From positions 7,384 through 71,383 of the forward strand of contig JBKDOL010000103.1 in NCBI GenBank assembly GCA_046343015.1: a stretch of DNA of 64,000 nucleotides, given 5' to 3'. This document shows, piece by piece, positions 16,975-24,664 of this stretch. The translations under genes and the position numbers were made by a program. Each line of letters starts with the position of its first letter. Position 1 is the first letter of the stretch. The notes under the pieces were generated by a model. That model made no database searches, was not told the origin of the DNA, and saw nothing but the letters and a program-made list of their open reading frames with translations. Source of the DNA: BJ22 sp021298375 (GTDB taxonomy: Bacteria; Planctomycetota; Planctomycetia; Pirellulales; Pirellulaceae).

Positions 16975-17202
16975 ATGCAAAAGATGCTAATTAAGCACGG
17001 TAACAGCTTGGCACTTGTAATCGATAAGCCGATTCTTGAGCTCCTGCAGATTTCCCAGGACACTCCGCTGGAGATCAGCACCAATGGAGATTATTTGTTA
17101 GTGAAGCCTTGCCGGGATCCAGACCGAAAAAAGAGACTCAAACAGAGCCTTAAGACCATCAATGGGAAATTCGCAGACGATCTTCGCAAGTTGGCTGAGT
17201 GA
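16975..17202 (+). CDS. AbrB/MazE-type antitoxin of a Doc pair
   Basis: The 75-residue protein starts MQKMLIKHGNSLALVIDKPILELLQI, the swapped-hairpin AbrB/SpoVT fold, with LEISTNGDYLLVKP as its second half. A basic C-terminal tail (DRKKRLKQSLKTINGKF) is the likely toxin-binding part. It would bind its own promoter and neutralise the toxin encoded next. Its TGA stop overlaps the ATG of the Doc gene (TGATG at 17200-17204), so the two are translationally coupled. A ribosome-binding site (GGGAG) precedes the start. Confidence 0.85.
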   Translation: MQKMLIKHGNSLALVIDKPILELLQISQDTPLEISTNGDYLLVKPCRDPDRKKRLKQSLKTINGKFADDLRKLAE

Positions 17203-17599
17203 TGACTTCGATTGAGTTTCTTGAGCTTTCGGACATCCTTGAGATTCATGCCGATCAGATATTTCACTACGGCGGTACCATTGAATTGCGCGATGCAGGA
17301 ATACTCGAATCGGCGATTGAGCAACCTAGGGCGACGTTTGGAGGGCAATTCCTGCACGCCTTTCCCTTCGAGATGGCTGCGGCGTATCTGTTTCATATCG
17401 TCAACAACCATCCCTTTGTCGACGGGAACAAAAGAACCGGAACCGTCGCAGCTCTCGTGTTTTTAGACTGGAATAATATCGATTTCAATTGCCACGAGGG
17501 AGAGCTGGGGAATTGACACTGGCCGTCGCCACTGGAAATCGTACTAAGAAAGAGATTGCTGCATTCTTTCAACAACGATCATCTTGGAAATCGACCTAG
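17202..17599 (+). pseudogene. doc: Doc/Fic-family toxin gene, frameshifted near the 3' end
   Basis: The frame from ATG 17202 gives 104 residues with the Doc layout: IELRDAGILESAIEQPRATFGG, FPFEMAAAYLFHIVNNHPF and the Fic motif HPFVDGNKRTG, which in Doc transfers phosphate from ATP to elongation factor Tu. The frame stops at 17516 just after GELGN. The expected C-terminal helix (LTLAVATGNRTKKEIAAFF) continues in another frame from 17513 to the TAG at 17597-17599. One extra G in the GGGG run at 17507-17510 would join the two parts into a normal-length Doc. This is either an inactivating 1-bp deletion, a phase-variable tract or a sequencing error. The active-site residues all remain in the truncated product. 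Confidence 0.82.
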
Positions 17600-18331
17600 G
17601 TAGTTCTCATTTCCGAGAGGTTCTCGGCAACAAGGATCCGCAAGTGGATCCAGCTCGCTAGGCAATTCATGCACGATGCGGTTGACTGGAAGATCATCGA
17701 AGAAAACCCATTCCTCAAGGTAAAGCCCCAAAAGAGCTCGGTGAAGGTCAACGAGTTTGTCCCTCGGGAAGTCGTCGACAAGCTAATGAAGAAAGCCAAC
17801 CCAGTTTGGCAAGTGATCCTGGGGCTGAGTCGCTACGGCGGGCTTCGGACACCCTCGGAAACGCTATCGCTACGTTGGGAAGACATCGACTGGGAAATGA
17901 ACCGAATGAGCATCCCAGAGCCAAAGGTCGAGCATCACGAAGGCCGTGGCATTCGCAGTTGCCCGATCTTCCCGGAGCTGAGACCGATCCTCGACGAAGC
18001 CTTCGAGATCTTCGGCGATAAGAGCGAATATGTGGTTGCCGCGCCGCAGTATCGAGCTGCCGCCAACACGGCGATGGGTTGGAAGAACTCGAACCTACGG
18101 ACCGAGATGACGCGACTCTTGCGCCGCGCCGGAGTTTCGGGTTGGCCACGATTGTTCCACTCGATGCGAGCTAGCAGACAAACAGAGCTGCAGCGTGAGT
18201 TCCCACTGCACGTGGTTTGCTCCTGGCTTGGCAACTCGCCACGCATCGCTCAGCAGAGCTACCTGCTGGTCACCGAGGACGATTTTGCCAAGGCGGCTGG
18301 AGTGGCGAAGGTGACGGTGGAGGTTAGGTGA
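17600..18331 (+). pseudogene. Tyrosine recombinase (integrase), N-terminus missing
   Basis: The frame opens right after the doc tail and reads ISERFSATRIRKWIQLARQ, the end of a core-binding domain, so coding sequence exists upstream of the ATG at 17669. The catalytic domain is nearly complete: first Arg in YGGLRTPSE, HSMRAS (His-x-x-Arg box), Trp in VVCSWLGN and the nucleophile Tyr in QQSYLLVTEDDF. It ends at 18331 with KAAGVAKV. Full integrases of this type have around 400 residues, so about 150 N-terminal residues are lost and the fragment abuts doc directly. It is the best marker of the mobile origin of this segment. An expressed short protein from 17669 (220 residues) would probably not bind att arms. 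Confidence 0.82.
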
Positions 18332-18354
18332 ATCGGTTGTTAGGGGAGCGTGCC

Positions 18355-18576
18355 CTATACCTTACGTGACAGGAGGAATACATCTTCCCAATCCGCCGAG
18401 CCGGGTTCGATGAATACCCGCCCACATCGTTCACAGACGATCATGAAGCCCGCAACGTTAACACCCCAATTAACGATCTCATCGCCTTCGACCAGTGCTT
18501 TCACCATTGCACGATCGCGGCTGTGAAGAACGCGGTCGCCGACGCAAACTTCGGATTGGTCGGGATAAAACAGCAT
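18355..18576 (-). CDS. Small hypothetical protein with a CxxC pair
   Basis: The 73-residue product reads VCVGDRVLHSRDRAMVKALV, then GVNVAGFMIVCERCGRVFIEP, ending WEDVFLLSRK. The VGDRV opening and hydrophobic strands suggest a small SH3-like barrel, and CERC could bind a metal. Similar short proteins occur beside toxin or effector genes in planctomycetes, so an immunity role is possible but unproven. It lies inside the putative integrative element, antisense to the integrase fragment. Confidence 0.5.
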   Translation of the reverse strand: MLFYPDQSEVCVGDRVLHSRDRAMVKALVEGDEIVNWGVNVAGFMIVCERCGRVFIEPGSADWEDVFLLSRKV

Positions 18577-18606
18577 GTTGGCACAAATGGTGTTATATGG
18601 TTCAGT

Positions 18607-18879
18607 CTATCGCTCGAAAACATGGTGCCGATCTGAGCGAACAAGATGCGCTTCTTTTGGAGTCACGATGCGCATTCCATTTTCTTCGGCCGGCCATTGG
18701 TCTTTCCAGGTCGACGCCATAGTTCGCTTTCGCGACGTTTGACCAGCGTCCATCGCAAGCTGAATTGCCGATCGCTCGTCGTAGTTAAATCGCTCGGGCC
18801 AAGCGACCACGGCTCCCTCATCCATCTCGTCACGATTGTCAGCGCAGAACGCAGTGGCTAGTTCGATATGCCACCACGC
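18607..18879 (-). pseudogene. Probable phage terminase large-subunit remnant
   Basis: On the minus strand the frame reads LATAFCADNRDEMDEGAVVAWPERFNYDERSAIQLAM (shown here as pieces: DEMDEGAVVAWPERFN and DERSAIQLAM). This resembles the stretch between ATPase and nuclease domains of phage terminase large subunits (MDxGAxVxWPERFNxDExSAIQHAM). Only this 40-residue island is recognisable, and flanking codons do not continue the family. The assignment rests on memory of the family pattern. Confidence 0.4.
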
Positions 18880-19034
18880 TCACACCAACCTCGGCAAGTC
18901 AATTGTCGAAATGACGAGCCCTGATCCCTATGCCCGCGAAAGCAAGCCCACCCAGGGAAACGATAACCAATCGGGTGCGTTGAGGTTCCCCATCTCCCGT
19001 GGTCTCGCGAAAGTCCGTGCCCGTGTCACAGCGT

Positions 19035-19682
19035 TTACTTCTTTTCCTTGAACAGCAACTCATTTGCGGCGAAGTCGTCGGTGCCTTCCTTATCTTTCGT
19101 CATGAAGAACCCAACTGGCGTTCGCGTGGTGAGGCCGACGATGTGCCACACGTCCTTTTCCTTCGGGTCAGGCACCATCACAAGCGTCCGGCCAACATTG
19201 TCCTTTGGAATCAGGGCGGCAATCGCCTCGGCCACTGGCTTCGCGACAGGCGCGAGCTTCACCATAGCGCCGTAGAGGGCGGTACGGTCTTCTTCGTTGT
19301 AAGAGGCGTAAATCACACCCTGCTCTTTCTCAGAAGTCTTCTCCGCTTTCATTGTCGCCTCGAATTCCTTTTCCCCCAGCCCTGCGACCAGAACTCGTTG
19401 CCGGCGGAAGAACTCGACGAACTTCTCGTCGCGGTCGGACACCACGACGATGTCCTTGCTCGGATTCGTCAGCGTGAAGTACATGGGTTTCTTCTCGGTT
19501 GGCTTCGGATCGTCGGCCGAAATGACGGCCGTGCGATCGGGCGGAGCCTTCGCGAAGCCCCCGCTGGCATACGCAACCCCGGCTCCCAGCCCGGCCAGCT
19601 CCATGACGACACCCGCGAACCAAACGACGAGCGCGAGCACGGTCGCCACCAAGAAGAGCCACATATTCTTTCGCTTCATCAT
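19035..19682 (-). CDS. Hypothetical membrane-anchored protein
   Basis: From the ATG at 19682 the product has 215 residues. It has one N-terminal transmembrane helix (MWLFLVATVLALVVWFAGVVM) with basic residues before it, then a soluble part with no motif I can name. The soluble part includes MYFTLTNPSKDIVVVSDRDEKFVEFF and ends GTDDFAANELLFKEKK. The same frame is open to 19937, where the first 60 codons look like a different small protein (listed separately); I start at the Met that precedes the membrane helix. The gene lies inside the putative island, with no co-directional neighbour close enough for an operon. Confidence 0.6.
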   Translation of the reverse strand: MMKRKNMWLFLVATVLALVVWFAGVVMELAGLGAGVAYASGGFAKAPPDRTAVISADDPKPTEKKPMYFTLTNPSKDIVVVSDRDEKFVEFFRRQRVLVAGLGEKEFEATMKAEKTSEKEQGVIYASYNEEDRTALYGAMVKLAPVAKPVAEAIAALIPKDNVGRTLVMVPDPKEKDVWHIVGLTTRTPVGFFMTKDKEGTDDFAANELLFKEKK

Positions 19683-19766
19683 CTCTGCACCCGAACTATT
19701 GAAATCGATCATCCCACCGAAGGCATTGTTTCGGGATTGGCATTCACCGATTCCATGCATCCGTGT

Positions 19767-19937
19767 GTTTAATGATGGAAGTTCAGGTTCTCGCTTCGGA
19801 AGTCGCACGATTCTTCGGCCTGACACCATTTGGCGGCGACGCAGTTCGTCACCGATGCGATGAATATCGTTACCCTGCTGGGCTGCAAGCTGATATCGAA
19901 TCTCACGAGCTTTCTGAGTTATTGGGTTATGTGTCAT
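19767..19937 (-). other. In-frame segment resembling a small antitoxin-like protein
   Basis: Codons from ATG 19937 read KAREIRYQLAAQQGNDIHRI, then GDELRRRQMVSGRRIVRLP. This pattern (REIR..LA......DI..I...L..RQ..SGR..V..P) is familiar from short proteins of unknown role in cyanobacteria and planctomycetes. No stop separates it from the downstream membrane protein, so it is either an upstream gene that has lost its stop or a genuine N-terminal extension. Confidence 0.35.
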
Positions 19938-20377
19938 CGGTTAATCCCAAACGTTCGTCTGGTGTACAAATCGTTGGTGGTTCAAAACCCGCGTTTCTGC
20001 AGACGCTCTCGATTCGCTTGCGAAGGGTTGCGTTTGCGATGTGCTTGAAGTTCTATGTCAGGAGGTATGTTGACCCGTTGGTCGCTGCAATGCAAGTGTG
20101 AAAAGCATCTCGCGGTTCCGTTTCTGGAATCGCTTTCGCAGCAATCAAAGCGGCTCTGCTAGCTGATCCGTCGAAGTCGCATCCAACAAAGGTAGGGCCT
20201 GGATTAGTTCAAGCCTTTCTCGAGCAGCCGACGTTACACCCGGCTCCACTTTCATCGATAACAAGTTGCGAAATATACAACTCGTACTGACTGGCGCATT
20301 ATTCCCACCACTAGCGTCGGGGGAGAAAAGGGGTCGGGGGTCAAATCACGAATTGCCCCCCGTCCGCTTTTTCTCGT
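19938..20377. other. Intergenic stretch with REP-like hairpin copy 2
   Basis: Apart from the hairpin at 20323-20375, I see no gene or RNA in this part of the island. Confidence 0.45.
20323..20375. repeat. REP-like hairpin repeat, copy 2
   Basis: GAGAAAAGGGGTCGGGGG and CCCCCGTCCGCTTTTTCTC form an imperfect stem around a 16-base loop. The core matches the repeat at 3291-3341. It sits just past the stop of the lipoprotein gene, so it may also act as its terminator. Confidence 0.55.
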
Positions 20378-20785
20378 TTACTTCCCCATGAGAAGCTTGG
20401 CAGTGACTCTTGCGATTCCATTTCCGCTCGCGTTTGGCTTCGAAGGATTCAGGCCGATCGGCACCTCGACATCAGGTTGAGCGGTAAAGGTCGTTTCGAT
20501 TTTTTCAGTCTTGGATTGACCGGTCCCAGCTTTAATCGTCCGCTCGTAGACCAGCCGGACTGAAGATACCCCCTTTTGAGCGTCGCTGATCGTTCCAGAG
20601 GCGATCGCGACACAGTCGCTGGTCGTTGTCTTTTTCGAAAAGTCCCCGTTGCGTTGCACTGGAATATCCACCGCGCCGCCAGCGTCAGGATCGGAGATTC
20701 TGATTGTCGAGACCGATGTCCTTGGAGAACATCCGTAGAACGCGAGCAGCATGATTACCGGGAGAATGCCAACCGATGACTTCAT
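20378..20785 (-). CDS. Small lipoprotein
   Basis: The 135-residue product starts with a lipoprotein signal (MKSSVGILPVIMLLAFYGCS), with the lipobox Cys at residue 19. The mature part is beta-strand-rich with no named domain: VSTIRISDPDAGGAVDIPV near the start and VSSVRLVYERTI in the middle. Short secreted lipoproteins of this size are common in Pirellulales. It lies inside the putative island between the membrane protein and the sigma-kinase pair, but on its own. The start is supported by the signal peptide. Confidence 0.7.
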   Translation of the reverse strand: MKSSVGILPVIMLLAFYGCSPRTSVSTIRISDPDAGGAVDIPVQRNGDFSKKTTTSDCVAIASGTISDAQKGVSSVRLVYERTIKAGTGQSKTEKIETTFTAQPDVEVPIGLNPSKPNASGNGIARVTAKLLMGK

Positions 20786-20797
20786 GGGCTATTACCT

Positions 20798-20971
20798 TGT
20801 TCGTTTAAAGACCCGCCACGCCTTGCCCGGCAGAGTCACCTGCTATTGAAAGCAGATGATTCTGCCCAGGCGGCGGGCGTGGCGAAGGTGATGGTGGAGG
20901 AGTATGGTCAAGCTGCGTTGAGGGTACTCCCCGTTGATTCTCAAAAAAAGTGTTCGCAATCGAACGTTTGA
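20798..20971 (+). pseudogene. Second integrase remnant (C-terminal tail)
   Basis: One frame reads CSFKDPPRLARQSHLLLKADD and continues SAQAAGVAKVMVEEYGQAALR. This aligns with the end of the integrase at 17600-18331 (CSWLGNSPRIAQQSYLLVTEDD, FAKAAGVAKVTVEV). The catalytic Tyr is His here. Nothing upstream belongs to the family, so it is a 58-codon fragment of a separate recombinase. Confidence 0.7.
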
Positions 20972-21027
20972 TACAACCACCAAGTGGACTCGGGCATTTG
21001 CCGAGCGAGTGGCTGGCAGGCGTAAAG

Positions 21028-23445
21028 TTAACTGCCCTTGTAGGGAACCGGAACTTTTTGGAGCTTGAACGGATGGGTCTGCGGCTTTCCAGTCTTCTCG
21101 GTTGCTCGGACAATCACCGACCGAATCTCTCGCCCGTCAGGCAGTCCGCCGAAAGTGTACGACTGCGTGCTATTGGACTGAGCCTCTTGTCCGAACGTCC
21201 TACCTCCGCTTTCACCCTTACTTTCACCTGCACTGCCGCCTGAAAAACCACTCGCAAAACCACCGGCACTGCCACCCGCATTGCCACTGCCGCCTGCACT
21301 TCCCGACGAACTCGGATAGTGAAACACGCCTTCGCTGTCCTGAATCAAGATCTCAAAGGCATCTTGTTGTTCCAAAATTGACTTCATCATCGCCTCGGCA
21401 TTTCCGAACTGGTTCCCCCGCTTTTTGATAATCTGCGGAAGGGCCAGGGAGACGTGAATGCCGCGATCATTGACTTGGACATCTTTGAGCACAAACGTGT
21501 GTCCACCGCTCTTCCTGGTCGCTGGCTCTCCATTCGTGAATTCCACCTCAATCCGACGCCCGGGAGTAACCTTGAGCACACCGGAAATCGTCAGGTACTC
21601 GGTGTCATTTTCCTCCTGGAAGTAGACAATCATTTCACCTGAACGTCCCTTCTCGAAAGCGGAATCGTAGAAGTTGAATGAGCCAGGCCCCATCCATTGG
21701 ACCGGGTTTCCTTGATCATCGACGGCCTTCATGTTTTCCAGTTCGAAGATCCCCTTGTCACTGGAATCGACCTTCATTGCGACAGCGAGGTTGGGGCGAA
21801 CGAGAGCGCCACTGCGACCGGAGGTGACGCTGCCGGATGTGGAACCAGAGCCACCGGCAAATCCGCCCGAAAAGCCCCCCGCACTGCCTGAAGCGTTCCC
21901 GTTACCCCCAAAAGACTGCTCGTTCCTCTGAAAGCTGCTTGATGAATTCTGGACTGAACCATTCTGAACCTGCTCGAGCAGCATGTTGGCTGCCGGATTG
22001 GACGTCGGCTTCAACCCCAGTGTCATTTGATCAATCGCATCCGTCTCGGTCACCTTGATGACGAACTTCCCTGCATTGGCAGTGATCGGTTCCTCTTGTT
22101 CGTCATTTTCAACAACGCCATTCGATTGCGGAGGCTCACTCGTTTGCTGCTGAGCGCTCTTCGCGATTTGCTGATCTGTTCCACTGCCCGATTTTTCCTC
22201 CAAACCTGGCTGCCCCACTAGAAGCATAAGCAGCCAAGCACCAATCGAAGCGCATGCGAGCCATGGTGTTACCATTACCAATCTCCTGAAAAGAGTCTTT
22301 GAACGAGACTTCCAGCCGGTCTGAAAAAACGACTTTGGAATAGGAACCAGTTGAGGCTGCTCGACGTGTGCCAAACACTGCTTGAGTAACGCTGCCACTT
22401 CTGCAGCCGACTGGAATCGCGAGTTCTTGTCCTTGCTGAGCAATCGGCGAATGATCTCTGCGAACCACTCCGGCAGTTCTGACACCAAAGAGCGAACCGA
22501 GGGCGGGTTGACGTCGATGACTTTGCGGATGACTCCATAGGGAGTCGATGATCGAAAAGGCGAGCGCCCACTGCTGGCTTCATAGAGCACACACCCCAGA
22601 CTAAACAGGTCGGTGCGATAATCGAGTTCCTCATCGCGAGCCTGCTCCGGAGACATGTACTCGGGCGTTCCAAGCAGCGTGTTCGTACCGGTAAACCGCA
22701 GATCGTCGATCGCTTTGGCAATCCCAAAATCCGTAATCTTGACTCGATCCACATCACTCTCTAACAGGATGTTTGCCGGTTTGATATCGCGATGAATAAG
22801 TCCCTGCGCATGGGCAGCTTCAAGCCCGGCCGAAATCTGCAAGCCAATTCTCAGAACTTCCCTCAGGCTGAGATGCCCGCGATATTGCAATCGAGACTGC
22901 AAAGATTGCCCACGCACAAAGGTCATCACCAGGTACGGATTGCCCTGCCACTCTGAAATCGCATGGATACCCACGACGTTATCGTGAACTACCGCGGCAG
23001 CAGATTGTGCCTCGCGAAGGAAGCGTTGCTTGAAGACTTCGCTTGGAATCAGCACAGGGGCCAGCATCTTGACCGCGACGTAACGATTCAATGAGGGATC
23101 GAAAGCTTTGAAGACGACTCCCATGCCGCCACGACCCAGCAGCCCAACAATTTCGTAAGTGCCGATTCGCCCCATCATGCGAGGATCGTCCGATGGCCCC
23201 ATTAGTCTTTTCAGAGCCGCCAAGTCCTCCAGCCCGGGAGTCGCATCTGCGTTTTGCTTGTCACTCAAACAGTCTCGAAGTGCATGCCATTCGTTTGCAG
23301 ACGCAGTGCTTTCCTCGAGCCGACTCCTGCAGGAGGGACATCCCGACAGATGCATCTCTAAATCCTGGAGTTCGACGTCGGACAACTCGCCTCGAAGAAA
23401 TCGAGCCAAGGACTCCCTGTCATAATGGGTATGGTTCAATTTCAT
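21028..23445 (-). CDS. Membrane Ser/Thr protein kinase with anti-sigma-type zinc finger
   Basis: The 805-residue protein starts with a zinc-finger of the anti-sigma HC2 type (His32-x3-Cys36-x2-Cys39). A Hanks kinase follows (about 95-365) with GRGGMG, VAVKM, HRDIKPAN (219-225) and DFG (239-241), then a transmembrane helix (about 389-410). The outside part has two Gly/Ser/Ala-rich spacers (about 505-540 and near 720-750) around a beta-rich domain with no known name. This is the kinase partner of the ECF-STK class in planctomycetes. The ECF sigma gene lies 16 bp upstream in the same direction. The kinase is thought to activate or release the sigma factor by phosphorylation. The low-complexity outer region is unusual and could be a wall-facing sensor. 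Confidence 0.92.
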   Translation of the reverse strand: MKLNHTHYDRESLARFLRGELSDVELQDLEMHLSGCPSCRSRLEESTASANEWHALRDCLSDKQNADATPGLEDLAALKRLMGPSDDPRMMGRIGTYEIVGLLGRGGMGVVFKAFDPSLNRYVAVKMLAPVLIPSEVFKQRFLREAQSAAAVVHDNVVGIHAISEWQGNPYLVMTFVRGQSLQSRLQYRGHLSLREVLRIGLQISAGLEAAHAQGLIHRDIKPANILLESDVDRVKITDFGIAKAIDDLRFTGTNTLLGTPEYMSPEQARDEELDYRTDLFSLGCVLYEASSGRSPFRSSTPYGVIRKVIDVNPPSVRSLVSELPEWFAEIIRRLLSKDKNSRFQSAAEVAALLKQCLAHVEQPQLVPIPKSFFQTGWKSRSKTLFRRLVMVTPWLACASIGAWLLMLLVGQPGLEEKSGSGTDQQIAKSAQQQTSEPPQSNGVVENDEQEEPITANAGKFVIKVTETDAIDQMTLGLKPTSNPAANMLLEQVQNGSVQNSSSSFQRNEQSFGGNGNASGSAGGFSGGFAGGSGSTSGSVTSGRSGALVRPNLAVAMKVDSSDKGIFELENMKAVDDQGNPVQWMGPGSFNFYDSAFEKGRSGEMIVYFQEENDTEYLTISGVLKVTPGRRIEVEFTNGEPATRKSGGHTFVLKDVQVNDRGIHVSLALPQIIKKRGNQFGNAEAMMKSILEQQDAFEILIQDSEGVFHYPSSSGSAGGSGNAGGSAGGFASGFSGGSAGESKGESGGRTFGQEAQSNSTQSYTFGGLPDGREIRSVIVRATEKTGKPQTHPFKLQKVPVPYKGS

Positions 23446-23461
23446 GGTCTGACTCGCAATC

Positions 23462-24055
23462 TCATTGAGTTATCGAATCCTCGTCCAACTCGGCGGTTCT
23501 CTGCTTGATCCGTTGCATCACCCGCGACCGGGCAATGTAGACGGCCCCGACCGACTTTCCGATTCTTTCCGCGACCTCCTGAGCCGAGATTTGCTCGATC
23601 GCCGTATCCCAGAATGCAGTCCACGTTGCCGGTTCAAATTCACCACGAACTTGCTGGGCAACCCACCGGAGCGTTTCCCGCTGCCACTCAAGATCAAACC
23701 AAAGCGAATCGGCCTTGTCGGGGCATTGATGAAGTTGCTGCAAGGAAGTCGTCCCGCCTGAGGCCTGATCCTTTGGTCGCCTGCTCAATGCGTTCATCGT
23801 GGCATTGCGAACCACGGTTTGAAGCCACGTCCTGAACCGAGCTCGAGCAGGATCGGTCTTCCATTTGCCGATGTTCTTCAAAACCAACAGAAGCACTTGC
23901 TGAGCCAGGTCTTCGGCGTCGTCAAATTGCAGTTGTTTACGAAGAGCAATCCGAACAATGATGGGACGATAAATGGACGCAAATTCTTCCCAGGCAGCAT
24001 CGTCACCGCCGTCCTGCAATCGCTGGATCAAGCTATGTCTAGTCTCAGGAGGCAT
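23462..24055 (-). CDS. ECF sigma factor of the kinase-linked type
   Basis: The product has 197 residues. Region 2 reads DAEDLAQQVLLLVLKNIGKW (about 47-66), and region 4 reads ISAQEVAERIGKSVGAVYIARSRVMQRI near the C-terminus, the helix-turn-helix for the -35 element. The intervening WTAFWDTAIE stretch is typical of planctomycete ECF sigma factors encoded with Ser/Thr kinases. No anti-sigma gene is present other than the zinc-finger kinase 16 bp downstream, so regulation is probably by that kinase. The target promoter cannot be predicted from this sequence. Confidence 0.92.
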   Translation of the reverse strand: MPPETRHSLIQRLQDGGDDAAWEEFASIYRPIIVRIALRKQLQFDDAEDLAQQVLLLVLKNIGKWKTDPARARFRTWLQTVVRNATMNALSRRPKDQASGGTTSLQQLHQCPDKADSLWFDLEWQRETLRWVAQQVRGEFEPATWTAFWDTAIEQISAQEVAERIGKSVGAVYIARSRVMQRIKQRTAELDEDSITQ

Positions 24056-24524
24056 GGTCCGTAGGGTCTTCCGGGAAGTTCCGTTTTCGCGTCATGTGAA
24101 TACACACATGATGGCAATAATTCCTTTCAGAAAAAGTTGCCAAATTGCCAGGTTACGCATTTCTTCAGGCGACCTTGGCATCGCGGCTCAGTCGGAAAGA
24201 GCTCGACGATGTTCCGCAACCGGTCATAGCATCGAAGCGCACCGCAAAAACCGCGTTTATCGATCGCCAGCCGAGCCAACTCTTGGATCGGAGATGCGCT
24301 TTTTCGGTCTATTCTCACCGTCCCCGCGCTTCAAAACGCCGGACAATCAGTTCGAATCACCCCCTACACTGCGAAACAGCCTAATTTCGCTCGAAAAACG
24401 GGGTGTTCGCGGGAACTCTGGCGACTAACCGGGCGACTCACCACGGGGCAAGGCAGCGAACCAGCCGAAGCAGCACTTGCAAACAGGCAGGTGCAGGAAA
24501 GCCAAAACCATTGGCCAGAAATGC
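24056..24524. other. Intergenic stretch between sigma factor and tRNA-Ser
   Basis: The sigma-kinase promoter should be at its left end. Part of it (about 24490-24570) shows a weak resemblance to 16711-16804 next to the left att copy. I see no gene. Confidence 0.45.
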
Positions 24525-24552
24525 AAAAAACCCAGGAAGAACCAGGGTTTTG
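24525..24552 (-). terminator. Terminator of the tRNA-Ser gene
   Basis: On the minus strand an AAAACCCTGG arm pairs with CCTGGGTTTT, with one mismatch and a short loop, followed by extra T residues. It lies 24 bp past the tRNA 3' end, inside the putative element. Confidence 0.65.
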
Positions 24553-24569
24553 CAGCGAGTCATTTAGCA

Positions 24570-24595
24570 TCAAAGCGGAGAGGACAGGATTCGAA
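24570..24595. repeat. Right attachment-site copy at tRNA-Ser
   Basis: Identical over 26 bp to 16805-16830. It covers the acceptor-stem 3' strand and part of the T arm of tRNA-Ser plus six downstream bases, so integration would have rebuilt the tRNA. Confidence 0.8.
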
Positions 24596-24664
24596 CCTGC
24601 GGTACGGTTTGACCCGTACACCGATTTAGCAAACCGGCGCTATCGACCACTCAGCCACCTCTCC
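24576..24664 (-). tRNA. tRNA-Ser (anticodon GCU)
   Basis: An 89-nt class II tRNA. The acceptor stem pairs GGAGAGG with CCTCTCC; the D arm has GCTGAGTGGTCGATAGC; the anticodon loop reads TTTGCTAAA; a long variable arm (GTGTACGGGTCAAACCGTACC) and GGTTCGAATCC T loop follow. CCA is not encoded. The 3' end serves as the attachment site of the adjacent element. Confidence 0.95.
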
